Assembly: GCF_016820575.1 (NCBI RefSeq)
Contig: NZ_JAEMQH010000003.1
Location: 310,001-374,000 of the forward strand
DNA: 64,000 nucleotides
Reading direction: 5' to 3'
DNA from: Marinobacter sediminum
Lineage (GTDB): Bacteria > Pseudomonadota > Gammaproteobacteria > Pseudomonadales > Oleiphilaceae
A program made the position numbers and the translations under genes. The notes under the pieces were generated by a model. It saw nothing but the letters and a program-made list of their open reading frames with translations. It had not been told where the DNA came from and made no database searches. Each line of letters begins with the position of its first letter. The stretch's first letter is position 1. Positions 55,076 through 64,000 of the stretch are shown here, piece by piece.

Positions 55076-56778
55076 GCAACTTGCTCCCTGTTCTGTTTGG
55101 CGTTGCGCTTGGTTTCATCGATCATTTCGCGGTTACTGGCACCGGGTTTGACGATGGGCCAGACGTTTTCTTCACGGGCAATGGCAACGTGCAGCAGCAT
55201 GGGTCCATCGTAGGCAAGGATGGTTTCGATACCGCGGCGGATTTGATCGGTGCGTTCGATGTGCAGGGCAGGGATGTCGAACGCGCGGGCCATGGCCACG
55301 AAGTCTGGGTTGTCGTTGAGGTCGATCTGGCTTTCCCGGTTGTTGTAGAACAGCTCCTGCTGCTGGCGAACCATGCCCAGGCATTGGTTATCCAGAATGA
55401 TCATTTTCAAGGGCAGGTTGTAGCGGCGAATGGTGGCCAGCTCCTGAGCGTTCATCATGAAGGAGCCGTCGCCTGCGACGTTGATAACCGTGCTGCGGCG
55501 ATCGGCAAACTGGGCGCCAATGGCGGCGGGCAAACCAAAGCCCATGGTGCCCAGGCCGCCACTGGAGAGGTGGTGGCGCGGGTGGTCGAACTGGTAATGC
55601 TGGGCTACCCACATCTGGTGCTGGCCAACGTCGCAGGCGATGACGGTATCAGCGGGTGCAATGCGGGACAGTTGTCGAACGAACGCCGGGCCGGTGATGG
55701 GCGCCAGGGGTTCTTCGTTGTCCGCCGCGCTGAAGCCACCGGTGGTGTTCCAGGTGCGGCATTGGGCCTGCCAGTCGCTGATGGCCAGCGGTGCAGATTC
55801 CAACTCGGTGGTCAGTGCCTTGAGAATGCCGTTCAAATCACCCCGCAGGGCCAAATCCACCGAACGCAGTTTGTTGATCTCGGCGGCATCGGCGTCGATG
55901 TGGATGGTCCGGGCGTTGGGGGCGAAGGTGTCCAGTTTGCCGGTGGCCCGGTCGTCCAGGCGGGCACCGATGACCAGCAGCAGGTCGCACTCGTCGACCG
56001 CGCGATTGGCGGCGCGGGAGCCGTGCATACCCAGCATGCCCAGGTGGTGGGCGCTGTGCTTTCCGCTGTTGCCGATACCTTTCAGGGTGACAACGCTGGG
56101 CAGGGCTGAGGTTTCGGAAAATTCGCGGAAGTTGTCTTCCGCATGGGCCAAACTGACTCCGCCACCGCTGTAGAGCAGGGGCTTCTGGGCTGTGCGCAAC
56201 ATGGCCAGCGCCTCGGTAAGATCGGTGCGGGCCGTCGGTTGGCTGTTGGCGCTGTTCGTCTCGATAGGTCGAGAGCGGCCCTCGGCCAACAAGACATCCT
56301 TGGGAATGTCGATCCATACCGGGCCGGGGCGTCCGCTTTGGGCAAGATCAATCGCTTCGTCCATGATTTCGGCCAGATCGTCGGCGCTGTCCACCAGGTA
56401 GCTGTGTTTGACAATGCCCAGGGTCATGCCCAGAACATCGGTTTCCTGGAAGGCGTCGGTGCCGATCAGGCCGGAGGGCACTTGCCCGGTGATCACGAGC
56501 ATCGGGATGGAATCCCGGTGGGCGTTGGCAACACCGGTGATCAGGTTGGTGGCACCCGGCCCGGAGGTGGCGATGCAGACGCCCAACTGGCCACTGGCCC
56601 GGGCATAGCCGTCGGCGGCCAGCGCGCATCCCTGTTCGTGGCGACACAGCACATGTTCAGTTCCGACATCGTCTACTAAAGCATCGTAGAGCGGCATGAT
56701 GCAGCCACCCGGGTAGCCGAACACGGTGGAGATGCCGTGGCGATGGAACGCGTCGAGAATGTGCTGTGCGCCGTTCAT
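55072..56778 (-). CDS. ilvG: Acetolactate synthase isozyme II large (catalytic) subunit
   Basis: A 568-residue thiamine-diphosphate enzyme that condenses pyruvate into acetolactate (valine, leucine) or with 2-oxobutyrate into acetohydroxybutyrate (isoleucine). The N-terminal part has VFGYPGGCIMPLYDAL with the catalytic Glu in CRHEQGCALAADGYAR. The FAD region contains GMHGSRAANRAVDECDLL, and the Mg-ThDP motif is VAGDGSFMMNAQELATIRRYN in part. It is preceded by a leader-peptide attenuator. Confidence 0.95.
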   Translation of the reverse strand: MNGAQHILDAFHRHGISTVFGYPGGCIMPLYDALVDDVGTEHVLCRHEQGCALAADGYARASGQLGVCIATSGPGATNLITGVANAHRDSIPMLVITGQVPSGLIGTDAFQETDVLGMTLGIVKHSYLVDSADDLAEIMDEAIDLAQSGRPGPVWIDIPKDVLLAEGRSRPIETNSANSQPTARTDLTEALAMLRTAQKPLLYSGGGVSLAHAEDNFREFSETSALPSVVTLKGIGNSGKHSAHHLGMLGMHGSRAANRAVDECDLLLVIGARLDDRATGKLDTFAPNARTIHIDADAAEINKLRSVDLALRGDLNGILKALTTELESAPLAISDWQAQCRTWNTTGGFSAADNEEPLAPITGPAFVRQLSRIAPADTVIACDVGQHQMWVAQHYQFDHPRHHLSSGGLGTMGFGLPAAIGAQFADRRSTVINVAGDGSFMMNAQELATIRRYNLPLKMIILDNQCLGMVRQQQELFYNNRESQIDLNDNPDFVAMARAFDIPALHIERTDQIRRGIETILAYDGPMLLHVAIAREENVWPIVKPGASNREMIDETKRNAKQNREQVA

Positions 56779-56805
56779 GATCGATGTTTTCCTTTTGGTG
56801 GCGGC

Positions 56806-56842
56806 AAAAAAAAGCCCCCGGGACCTTTCGGTGCCGGGGGCT
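56806..56842 (-). terminator. Transcription attenuator upstream of ilvG
   Basis: On the minus strand AGCCCCCGG (5' arm, 56834-56842) pairs with CCGGGGGCT (56813-56821), followed by eight T residues. The 5' arm can pair instead with the CCGGGGGCT inside the leader gene (56892-56900), giving the anti-terminator. Confidence 0.9.
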
Positions 56843-56865
56843 CTTGGTGTCTTGTCAGGTTGTTG

Positions 56866-56958
56866 CTATCTCACCCGCTTGTCCACGCAAAAGCCCCCGG
56901 ACGGTACCACGACCACCAGGACAAGCTTCACTAGGACAATCACTGCGCTGAGATTCAT
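56866..56958 (-). CDS. ilvL: ilv operon leader peptide
   Basis: A 30-codon open frame translating to a peptide with the run AVIVLVKLVLVVVV (residues 5-18), i.e. Val, Ile and Leu at nearly every position: nine Val, three Leu and one Ile among the first 18 residues. Ribosomes stalled here when charged Val/Leu/Ile tRNAs are scarce would expose the anti-terminator. It is too short for standard gene callers. No clear ribosome site was seen before the ATG. Confidence 0.9.
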   Translation of the reverse strand: MNLSAVIVLVKLVLVVVVPSGGFCVDKRVR

Positions 56959-57189
56959 AAGGTGAACAATCTGCTCTGAATTAGTTCAATACGTGTTGGT
57001 AGAATCTACCCCAAGCTTTTGACCGGTTGCAACCGTTTCTTGTCAGTTATTTCGTGTGGGCACAGCAGCTGTGCGGTCTGGCCCGCACATAGCTCAAGCA
57101 CTGGCGTGTTGAGCGTATAATTGGTCGTTCTCAATCCTCCTTAAATCCCTTAAGGCAATTAACTATCCTTTTTGATGGTCCGGTCGTCG

Positions 57190-57900
57190 ATGAATCCCTT
57201 ACGCGTTTTATACCAGGACGAGCGCCTGCTGGCAGTCCACAAACCGGCGGGTCTTTTGGTGCACCGAAGCCCGATTGATAAGCATGAAACGGAGTTTGCG
57301 CTGCAGTACGCGCGGGCGCTGAACGGAGGCGAGCATGTGTACCCGGTTCACCGACTGGATCGGCCGACGTCAGGCGTACTGGTGTTCGCGAAAGACCCTG
57401 AAACCGCGCGAACACTCGGCTTGGCCATGATGGCCGGCGAGGTGCGCAAAACCTACCAGGCGATGGTGCGCGGTTGGCCTGCGGACTCCGGCTTTATTGA
57501 TCATCCGTTGCGAGAGGAGCCAGAGGATCGGCGGCAGAAGGGCATTGAACAGCCGGTCCGGGATGCCCGGAGCCGGTACAGAACCCTGGCAACCACCGAA
57601 ATTCCCGTGGCTATTGAGCGCTACCCGAGCAGCCGCTACGCACTGGTTGAGCTGTACCCGGAAACGGGGCGCAAGCATCAACTCCGTCGGCACATGAAGC
57701 ACATTAACCATCCCATAATTGGCGATGCCAATCACGGCCGCGGCCGCCACAACCGGTATTTTGCGGAACGGTTCGGGCAGGGTCGGTTGATGCTCGCGGC
57801 CACGGGTATTGAATTCGCTCATCCAGTCACGGGTAAAGCTTTGGTGATTGAAGCGGTGCCGGAATCCAGTTTCCAGCAGGTGCTATCGATCTTTCCGTGA
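57190..57900 (+). CDS. truC: tRNA pseudouridine(65) synthase
   Basis: A 236-residue RluA-family pseudouridine synthase. The segment RVLYQDERLLAVHKPAGLLVHRS and the catalytic motif VHRLDRPTSGVLVFA (Asp in HRLDRPTSG) are those of TruC, which modifies U65 of several tRNAs. A further TruC mark is ETGRKHQLRRHMKHINHPIIGD. The ATG at 57190 gives the usual start MNPLRVLYQDE; two codons further upstream are also possible. It is monocistronic. Confidence 0.9.
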   Translation: MNPLRVLYQDERLLAVHKPAGLLVHRSPIDKHETEFALQYARALNGGEHVYPVHRLDRPTSGVLVFAKDPETARTLGLAMMAGEVRKTYQAMVRGWPADSGFIDHPLREEPEDRRQKGIEQPVRDARSRYRTLATTEIPVAIERYPSSRYALVELYPETGRKHQLRRHMKHINHPIIGDANHGRGRHNRYFAERFGQGRLMLAATGIEFAHPVTGKALVIEAVPESSFQQVLSIFP

Positions 57901-58019
57901 ATGCGCAGTTTGTAGTTTTTTATGTTGAATTGCTTCAAATGGTAGTAATCGACGCCGAGTACGGACTTTCTAAGCCATAATGCGGCCGAAAACATAAAAA
58001 TCTGAGCGGCTGATTACGG

Positions 58020-59924
58020 ATGCCAATGTTGCGTGTACTGACCATTGTCTTCGGCTTGATGGTTGGCTTTTCCTCTTTCTTTGCTGCGGCTGCGGATCGC
58101 CAGGCTATCTGGGATCTGCAATCCGAGCGCGTTGAACTCTCGCGTTTCGTTGATTACTGGCCGGAACCAGAGCTTCCAGCTGGCATTGAGGTGTTGACGA
58201 ACCTTGATTCGCAACGCTGGACGCCGAACCAGAGTGACAGCCTCAGTCTGGGCTATGGTAAATCCGCCTACTGGTTTCGGGTAGCGGTGGAAAACCCAAC
58301 GGATGAGGTCACAAAGCCCCTGTTGGAAATCGCCTACCCGGTCCTGGATCAGATCGAGATTTTCATCAATCCGGAAAGCTCCGGCGCTGAGCCTATTGAG
58401 TCAATAGTGCTCGGCGACAAGCAGCCATTCGATGCTCGGCCCATTCAGCATCGTAACTTCGTGGTTCCCCTGACCCTGGCGGCCGGCGAGCAAACCTGGA
58501 TTTACCTGCGGGTGGAAACCACCAGTTCCATGCAGGTACCGTTGATCCTGTGGGAGCAGAATAACTTCCTTGCCGCCGAGCAGGCCCGCAGCATTTTCGA
58601 GGGGCTCTACTACGGCATCATCCTTGTCATGGTGCTCTATAATCTGTTCGTGTTTATGGCGGTAAAGGAGCAGAGTTTTCTGCATTATGTTGGCTATATC
58701 ACGGCAATGCCCCTGTTCCTGGCCAGTCTTCATGGCGTTGCCTTTCAGTATCTGTGGCCGCAGGCAACTTGGTGGAATGATCAGGCGATAACCGTGTTCC
58801 TGAATCTGGCCCTGGTGTTCGGCGGTACCTTCAGTCTTCGATTCATCAATGTCTCACCCAGCAATCACCCGTTTCTACACCGGTGGACTGTCGGGGTTGT
58901 CGTGGCCGCCGCGGTGCTGGCTGTCGCCGGTTTGATGGTTCCGTACAAGTACCTGATTCTGCCCACCATTTTGCTGGCATTCATCACTTGTTCCACGATG
59001 TTGGTCTTGAGTATCGTTCGCTGGGTTCAACAGGATCCGGCGGCCCGCTACTACACCTTTGCCTGGGTGTTTATGCTGTTCGGCGGTATGGTGCTGGCGC
59101 TAAGCAAGTTCACGGTGTTGCCGCGAAACCTATTGACGGAAAATGCCACCCAGGTTGGCTCCGCGCTGGGTGTGATTCTGCTGTCTATTGCTCTGGCAGA
59201 CCGTCTGGAAAGGGAAAAGAAGCGGGTTTTCGAAACCCAGCAGCGACTGATTCGCGAAGAACGCAAGGCGCGAATGGCCCAGGAAAAATCCTTGCAGGTG
59301 CAACGGGAGGCCAATACCCAGCTTGAAGAACGGGTTCAGCAACGCACTAAGGACCTGGAACACCTGAACGAGCAGTTGCTGGAGCTCAGTGCCACCGATG
59401 CCTTGACCCGGCTAAAGAACCGCGGCCACTTTGACCGGATCTTCCAGTCTGCTGTGGTGCGGGCTTATCGGTACGATGAAATGCTGTCGCTTTTGGTACT
59501 GGACATCGATCACTTCAAGAAATTCAACGATACCTACGGTCACCTGGTTGGTGACGACTGTCTGAAGATGGTGTCTCAGTGCATTCAGAAGTTTATTACC
59601 CGTCCTCAGGACCTGGCCGCCCGGTATGGTGGAGAGGAATTCGTGGTGCTGCTGCCGGAGACACCGATGAGTGGCGCGCTTCAGGTTGCGGAACGCATCC
59701 GGATGGAGATCGAAAAAACCGCTTTCCCGGTCTCCGGCGATGTCGTGCACCTCACCGTCAGTATTGGCGTGTGCAGCGTGTCGCCGGCCAAGGCCGATGC
59801 CACCAAGGATATCTTCAAGTGGGCAGACGAAGCCCTGTACGAGGCCAAAGGCCAGGGCCGTAACCGGGTGGTTTCCTGGAATATGGACAATCAGCCCGTT
59901 GGATCAAGCGTCTCTCCAGCCTGA
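58020..59924 (+). CDS. Membrane diguanylate cyclase with 7TMR-DISMED2 sensor domain
   Basis: A 634-residue c-di-GMP synthase. A signal/anchor segment (LTIVFGLMVGFSSFFAA) is followed by an extracytoplasmic 7TMR-DISMED2-type sensor (about 40-170, with SLGYGKSAYWFRVAVENPT), seven transmembrane helices (about 190-385), a coiled coil (390-450, EERVQQRTKDLEHLNEQL) and a GGDEF domain. The active site is GGEEF (537-541), and the product-inhibition site RxxD is intact (RPQD, 528-531). It should sense a periplasmic ligand, possibly a carbohydrate, and control motility or biofilm. Confidence 0.93.
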   Translation: MPMLRVLTIVFGLMVGFSSFFAAAADRQAIWDLQSERVELSRFVDYWPEPELPAGIEVLTNLDSQRWTPNQSDSLSLGYGKSAYWFRVAVENPTDEVTKPLLEIAYPVLDQIEIFINPESSGAEPIESIVLGDKQPFDARPIQHRNFVVPLTLAAGEQTWIYLRVETTSSMQVPLILWEQNNFLAAEQARSIFEGLYYGIILVMVLYNLFVFMAVKEQSFLHYVGYITAMPLFLASLHGVAFQYLWPQATWWNDQAITVFLNLALVFGGTFSLRFINVSPSNHPFLHRWTVGVVVAAAVLAVAGLMVPYKYLILPTILLAFITCSTMLVLSIVRWVQQDPAARYYTFAWVFMLFGGMVLALSKFTVLPRNLLTENATQVGSALGVILLSIALADRLEREKKRVFETQQRLIREERKARMAQEKSLQVQREANTQLEERVQQRTKDLEHLNEQLLELSATDALTRLKNRGHFDRIFQSAVVRAYRYDEMLSLLVLDIDHFKKFNDTYGHLVGDDCLKMVSQCIQKFITRPQDLAARYGGEEFVVLLPETPMSGALQVAERIRMEIEKTAFPVSGDVVHLTVSIGVCSVSPAKADATKDIFKWADEALYEAKGQGRNRVVSWNMDNQPVGSSVSPA

Positions 59925-60103
59925 CGGACAGGGATCGCCGGGATGGGCCTTCCAGTCGGCCAATCCCAAGACTCTCAACATGGCGTATGAGGAGAGTGTG
60001 AGCAGTTTTAATCAGGCTGAACGTCACCCTGTTCATAAATCTGCTTTTCACAGGCCTTTTCAAATAATAAGCTTGCAGCACGATAAAGTAGTAAGCGAGC
60101 CAG

Positions 60104-60712
60104 ATGGAATCTCTAGAACCTTTAATTCGCTATTTTCTGGGCATCTTTTTTCTGATGATCGGCCTGCAGTTTGGCGGACGAACGCTGGGACTGTATCGCC
60201 GAATGAGCTTCTCCTACATCAACTATGGTGGCAAAGGAACAGCGCCCTGGTGGCATCGGCAGATCTTCAACGTGTTCCGAACCTTGATCGTCAGTATCTG
60301 CGTGATTCGGATTTTCGTTGACGTTGATGCCTGGCTGGGAGTCTTCCCGTCGCTGTATCAGTGGCCAGTACTGTTGGTGGGGATGTTGCTGCTGTTGGTG
60401 TCGTTTGCCAGTGTGAATTATCTGCAGGCATACATGCACGAAGATTGGCGCTCCGGAATCGATCCCAGAAAGGAGGGCCGCAATCTGCTCACCGGGGGGC
60501 CGTTTGCCCGATCCCGAAACCCGCTGTTCATCAGCGTGATGGCCGGACAACTGGGGTTCTTTCTGGCGCTCCCGAGTGTCTTCTCATTGGTTTGCCTGAT
60601 CGCCGGCGTGCTGGTCATCACCCGGCAGGCCAGGGAGGAGGAAAAGGCCCTGGCCAGTGACTTCGGCAGCCAATACGACGACTACCGGGCGCGGGTGCCT
60701 CGCTGGTTATAA
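60104..60712 (+). CDS. Isoprenylcysteine/phospholipid methyltransferase-like membrane protein
   Basis: A 202-residue membrane protein with about five hydrophobic helices and the ICMT/PEMT signature at the C-terminus: GPFARSRNPLFISV and REEEKALASDFGSQYDDYRARVPRW. Proteins of this fold use S-adenosylmethionine to methylate a lipid or small molecule; bacterial members are often of unknown substrate. The ATG at 60104 has a poor ribosome site. Confidence 0.85.
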   Translation: MESLEPLIRYFLGIFFLMIGLQFGGRTLGLYRRMSFSYINYGGKGTAPWWHRQIFNVFRTLIVSICVIRIFVDVDAWLGVFPSLYQWPVLLVGMLLLLVSFASVNYLQAYMHEDWRSGIDPRKEGRNLLTGGPFARSRNPLFISVMAGQLGFFLALPSVFSLVCLIAGVLVITRQAREEEKALASDFGSQYDDYRARVPRWL

Positions 60713-60735
60713 GGCCATTCCCGCGCCAGACCCGA

Positions 60736-61521
60736 TTAGCTGGCTTTTTTGCGGGCGTCCTTGATCACGTCGTAGGCGTGGCTGATGTCCCGCGTCCGCT
60801 CCTCCGCCATTTCCCGCATACTCTCTGGCATGCCTTTGCCGGCAAGTTTGTCCGGGTGATTCTCGCTCATCAGCTTTCGGTACGCCCTCTTCAGTTCAGC
60901 GTCGCTGGCTGAGGATGAAACCCCCAGAACCTTGTAGGCATCGTCGATCTGCTGGCTTGAGGAACGCTGGCTCGCGCCGGCACCGGCTTGCCCGCTGTGG
61001 GCGCCTCGCAGCATGGCCTCGAGCTGATCTACCTGGCTTTCCGGCAGGCCCAGGCCCCGGGCAATACGCAGCAGCATGGCGTGCTCGTCCGGATGGATAA
61101 CGCCATCGGCGGCAACTGCGGATACTTGGACTTGCAGGAACATCTGCAGGAAGGCCGGCTGGCTGCCGCTCATGCGCAGGAAGTGCTGAAGTTCTGCGTC
61201 CAGATCGAATTCTGGAGCTTTGCCGCGATTGAAAGCGGCCCGGGCCTTGGCTCGCTGGTTTTCGTTCAGGCGGAAACGGGCAAACATAGCCTCCGCCATC
61301 TGGATTTCATCTCGGGAGACCACGCCATCAGCCTTGCACAGGGCGCCCATGACGGCGAAGACTGACTCAATGAAGCCGGACTGGATGGAGTGGAGCTTAC
61401 CGATCAACCGGCTTTTGAGGCGGTTGAACACGAAGGCACCGATGGCTGCACCGACCAGAAAGCCAGCGAACTTGCCAAAGGCGTAACCAATTAATCCCCC
61501 TAATAAAACGGCCAACAGCAT
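60736..61521 (-). CDS. djlA: Co-chaperone DjlA
   Basis: A 261-residue membrane-anchored J-protein. One N-terminal Gly-rich transmembrane segment (LLGGLIGYAFGKFAGFLVG), a TerB-like helical middle (about 45-150, with ADGVVSRDEIQMAEAMF and ADGVIHPDEHAMLLRIARG) and a C-terminal J domain DAYKVLGVSSSASDAELKRAYRKL with the HPD tripeptide in SENHPDKLAG. It stimulates DnaK at the inner membrane; the three-domain order is that of DjlA. Confidence 0.95.
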   Translation of the reverse strand: MLLAVLLGGLIGYAFGKFAGFLVGAAIGAFVFNRLKSRLIGKLHSIQSGFIESVFAVMGALCKADGVVSRDEIQMAEAMFARFRLNENQRAKARAAFNRGKAPEFDLDAELQHFLRMSGSQPAFLQMFLQVQVSAVAADGVIHPDEHAMLLRIARGLGLPESQVDQLEAMLRGAHSGQAGAGASQRSSSQQIDDAYKVLGVSSSASDAELKRAYRKLMSENHPDKLAGKGMPESMREMAEERTRDISHAYDVIKDARKKAS

Positions 61522-61703
61522 CTAACAATCCTTAATTCGGTTTGGAACAGTCCATAGAATATACGGGTTTTCTTGGGCGGATTCATGAACAGGCCTTCAT
61601 GGAGTTCGCAAATCCGATCCGGCGCCCTCAGAGAACATCCTGGAAACAGGCTTTGGAAGTAACCCACAATGATGTGTGTACCTGCGAAAGTGAGAAGCCC
61701 GCA

Positions 61704-62354
61704 ATGACTCAAGATCTGTTTGCCGACCTGCCCGACGAGCCTCGCACCGAGACGATTACAGATGGCGCCATGGTGCTGCGAGGGTTTGTGACTGAACGTG
61801 CTGAAGAGCTGCTGCGCGGTATCCAGCGGGTCACCAACTCGGCGCCACTGCGCAAGATGCAGACGCCGGGCGGGCACACCATGTCGGCCGCCATGAGCTG
61901 TTGTGGCAACCAGGGCTGGGTAACCGATGCCACCGGATACCGGTATCAGGGAACAGATCCGCTTTCCGGCCGGCCTTGGCCCGCCATGCCCGAGGTCTTT
62001 GTCCAGGTGGCCAAAGAAGCTGCCGAGGCCGCCGGTTTCGGAAACTTTCAGCCCGACGCCTGCCTGATCAACCAATACGAACCTGGTGCCAAGATGGGGT
62101 TGCACCAGGACAAGGACGAGCTGGATTTTGAGCAGCCGATCGTGTCGGTGTCTCTGGGATTGTCTCAGGTGTTCCAGTTCGGTGGCCTGAAACGCAACGA
62201 ACGGCCGGTGAATGTGCCTCTGGCCCATGGCGACGTGGTGGTTTGGGGCGGGCCTTCTCGTCTTCGTTACCACGGTGTTATGCGGCTGAAGGCGGGCGAG
62301 CATCCGCTGACCGGCGCCTGCCGCTACAACCTAACGTTTCGTCGGGCCCGCTGA
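61704..62354 (+). CDS. alkB: Alpha-ketoglutarate-dependent DNA dealkylase AlkB
   Basis: A 216-residue Fe(II)/2-oxoglutarate dioxygenase that repairs 1-methyladenine and 3-methylcytosine. The iron ligands are His134 and Asp136 (GLHQDKDE) and His190 (RYHGV); Arg207 and Arg213 in CRYNLTFRRAR bind 2-oxoglutarate. The numbering is shifted by three from E. coli AlkB (His131, Asp133, His187). The start at 61704 gives the expected 216-aa length; the longer open frame to 61542 has no similarity. Confidence 0.95.
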   Translation: MTQDLFADLPDEPRTETITDGAMVLRGFVTERAEELLRGIQRVTNSAPLRKMQTPGGHTMSAAMSCCGNQGWVTDATGYRYQGTDPLSGRPWPAMPEVFVQVAKEAAEAAGFGNFQPDACLINQYEPGAKMGLHQDKDELDFEQPIVSVSLGLSQVFQFGGLKRNERPVNVPLAHGDVVVWGGPSRLRYHGVMRLKAGEHPLTGACRYNLTFRRAR

Positions 62355-62697
62355 CTCTCACTAAGGCCCGCTTCCTACTGCAGCCAGGAAACGGCCAATC
62401 CGGGCCGTGAATTGGTCTTGCGGTGACCCCCGGTGAACTCGAGCCTTCATCCTTGAGCATCCTTGAGCATAGGTACAGCGGGTAACCCTTACCTTACTTG
62501 TACAGGGCGAATCTGGTAAGATTCGCGCCCTTTATTTGCAACCTCTTTGAACAAAGCTCGCCGGATTACTGTGACTGCCAGTCCAGCTTGACGCCCGTTC
62601 CTGTTTTGTCTTCATCCACCTTCGGGAATGTGTTTTCGATTACCCCTGGTGACGGCCCGGTGACTTTGTACCTGATTTACCAATAACGGAACTCGAC
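62355..62697. other. 343-bp intergenic region before the SulP gene
   Basis: No gene was seen. It holds a direct repeat of CCTTGAGCAT in two adjacent copies (62451-62470) and a hairpin GGGCGAATC..GATTCGCGCCC (62504-62530) followed by TTTATTT, which could be a terminator for alkB, though it is about 150 bp beyond its stop, or part of the SulP leader. No riboswitch could be recognised. Confidence 0.5.
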
Positions 62698-64000
62698 ATG
62701 GTTAATACCCTGAAAAACCAATGGTTATCCAACATCCGCGGAGACCTGCTCGCAGGTGTCGTGGTTGCGCTGGCCCTGATCCCGGAGGCCATCGCCTTCT
62801 CCATCATCGCCGGCGTTGATCCGAAGGTGGGGCTGTACGCGTCCTTCTGTATCGCGGTCATCATCGCGTTTGTGGGTGGTCGGCCCGGTATGATTTCGGC
62901 CGCAACCGCGGCCATGGCGGTGCTTATGGTCACGCTCGTTAAAGAGCATGGTCTCCAGTACTTGCTGGCGGCGACGTTGTTAACCGGTGTGATCCAGGTG
63001 GTGGCCGGTTACCTGAAACTGGGTAGCCTGATGCGGTTTGTCTCGCGTTCGGTGGTGACCGGGTTCGTGAACGCGCTCGCCATCCTGATTTTCATGGCCC
63101 AGTTGCCTGAGCTGACCAACGTCACCTGGCACGTATACGCCATGACCGCAGCTGGCCTTGGCATCATCTACCTGTTTCCGTTGCTGCCGGTGGTGGGCAA
63201 GATTTTGCCTTCGCCGCTGGTGTGTATCGTTGTGCTGACGGCGGTCGCGGTATTCCTCGGTCTGGACATCCGCACCGTGGGTGACATGGGCGAGCTGCCT
63301 GACACTCTGCCTATTTTCCTGTGGCCGGACGTGCCGCTGAACCTCGAAACTCTGATGATCATTCTGCCGTACTCGCTGCCGCTGGCGGTGGTGGGTCTGT
63401 TGGAATCCATGATGACCGCGACCATTGTCGACGACCTGACCGACACCGAGAGTGACCGCAACCGCGAGTGCAAGGGCCAGGGCATTGCCAACATCGGCTC
63501 CGGCCTTGTTGGCGGCATGGCCGGTTGTGCCATGATCGGCCAGTCCATCATCAACGTGAAATCCGGCGGCCGTACCCGCCTGTCGACTCTCACCGCTGGT
63601 GTCTTCCTGCTGATCATGGTGCTGGTGCTCGACAGCGTGCTGGTGCAGATCCCGATGGCTGCGCTGGTAGCGGTCATGATCATGGTGTCGATCGGTACCT
63701 TCTCCTGGGAGTCGATCAAGAATCTCAAGGAGCATCCGTTGTCCACCAACATCGTGATGTTGGTCACCGTTATCGTGGTGGTTGCCACTCACAACCTGGC
63801 GTTTGGTGTGTTGGCTGGCGTGCTCCTGGCGGCGCTGTTCTTCGCCAACAAGATTGGCCACTACATGATGGTGGACTCGTCGTTGGATGAGAAAACCGAC
63901 ACCCGCACCTACACCGTGGTGGGCCAGGTGTTCTTCAGCTCCTCAGAAAAACTGATCCAGGCCTTTGATTTTAAGGAAGCAGTCGATAATGTGGTGATTG
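62698..64000 (+). CDS. SulP family inorganic anion transporter, N-terminal part
   Basis: The frame is open from ATG 62698 to the end of the window, giving about 434 residues. The start [23 protein letters not shown] is the SulP family opening. [42 protein letters not shown] and [23 protein letters not shown] (each partly quoted) are further family segments, and about 10-12 transmembrane helices end near residue 400. The beginning of a C-terminal STAS domain ([20 protein letters not shown]) is visible. Substrates in this family include sulfate, bicarbonate and dicarboxylates; the type seen here cannot be fixed. Confidence 0.9.
   Translation, partial: MVNTLKNQWLSNIRGDLLAGVVVALALIPEAIAFSIIAGVDPKVGLYASFCIAVIIAFVGGRPGMISAATAAMAVLMVTLVKEHGLQYLLAATLLTGVIQVVAGYLKLGSLMRFVSRSVVTGFVNALAILIFMAQLPELTNVTWHVYAMTAAGLGIIYLFPLLPVVGKILPSPLVCIVVLTAVAVFLGLDIRTVGDMGELPDTLPIFLWPDVPLNLETLMIILPYSLPLAVVGLLESMMTATIVDDLTDTESDRNRECKGQGIANIGSGLVGGMAGCAMIGQSIINVKSGGRTRLSTLTAGVFLLIMVLVLDSVLVQIPMAALVAVMIMVSIGTFSWESIKNLKEHPLSTNIVMLVTVIVVVATHNLAFGVLAGVLLAALFFANKIGHYMMVDSSLDEKTDTRTYTVVGQVFFSSSEKLIQAFDFKEAVDNVVI

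Noticed and set aside
55051..56109. A 352-codon plus-strand open frame opposite ilvG
   Set aside because: Shadow of a conserved gene; Gly/Val/Gln/Asp-rich translation without recognisable domains.

Overview
The window reads as the chromosome of a marine, Marinobacter-like gammaproteobacterium. This is an inference from moderate-high G+C, the liuRABCDE leucine cluster with its MerR regulator, ilvGM, djlA, truC and alkB. There is no rRNA, tRNA, CRISPR array, IS element or prophage in it. Most of it is metabolic: branched-chain amino acid and branched acyl-CoA catabolism, the uptake systems that feed it, and nitrogen scavenging.

Layout. 1-2.4 kb: the end of a valine/isobutyrate catabolic operon (crotonase fragment, 3-hydroxyisobutyryl-CoA hydrolase, mmsB) closed by a strong terminator. 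2.5-5.9 kb: single minus-strand genes (cupin, D-lactate dehydrogenase, DUF1428, GNAT, MBL-fold). 6.0-8.0 kb: small minus-strand genes separated by at least one convincing integron attC site, with no integrase in view, next to an orphan vgrG. 10-13.5 kb: AI-2E permease, an MDR oxidoreductase and a proline-racemase-family protein. 13.6-21.4 kb: an acyl-CoA ligase, thioesterase and hydrolase followed by a complete Liv-type ABC importer. 21.4-27.1 kb: phosphopantetheinyl transferase, pseudoazurin, a TetR-controlled RetSat/CrtI-like oxidoreductase, adenine deaminase and a solute-binding protein. 27.3-40.1 kb: liuR-liuABCDE with an AhpD-like gene and an acyl-CoA ligase on the minus strand, and divergent SDR, acyl-CoA dehydrogenase and thiolase genes. 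40.2-48.6 kb: TauE, cytoplasmic gamma-glutamyltransferase, GntR regulator and a peptide/glutathione-type ABC importer. 48.9-54.8 kb: a sigma-54 activator and a cyanate-type ABC transporter with cyanase. 54.8-57 kb: ilvGM behind a classical leader-peptide attenuator. 57.2-64 kb: truC, a diguanylate cyclase, an ICMT-like membrane protein, djlA, alkB and a SulP transporter that runs off the window.

How the parts fit. Three near-identical palindromes (TTTACG...CGTAAA type) lie before the acyl-CoA ligase, before the Liv-type importer, and between liuR and the SDR operon. Uptake and activation of a branched or short carboxylate would then be controlled by LiuR together with leucine/isovalerate degradation. 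A second regulatory unit is the sigma-54 activator at 48.9-50.8 kb. It lies between two sigma-54-like promoters, one facing the glutathione/peptide operon and one facing the cyanate operon, which suggests nitrogen scavenging from gamma-glutamyl compounds and cyanate.

The least ordinary items are the integrase-less attC region with a stand-alone SecD-P1-head-like secreted protein, a 135-bp hairpin element flanked by 10-bp direct repeats inside the liu operon, the Cys-rich extension before an internal Tat signal in the cyanate-type binding protein, and the LiuR-linked importer of unknown substrate. All assignments come from reading the sequence; no database search was run.
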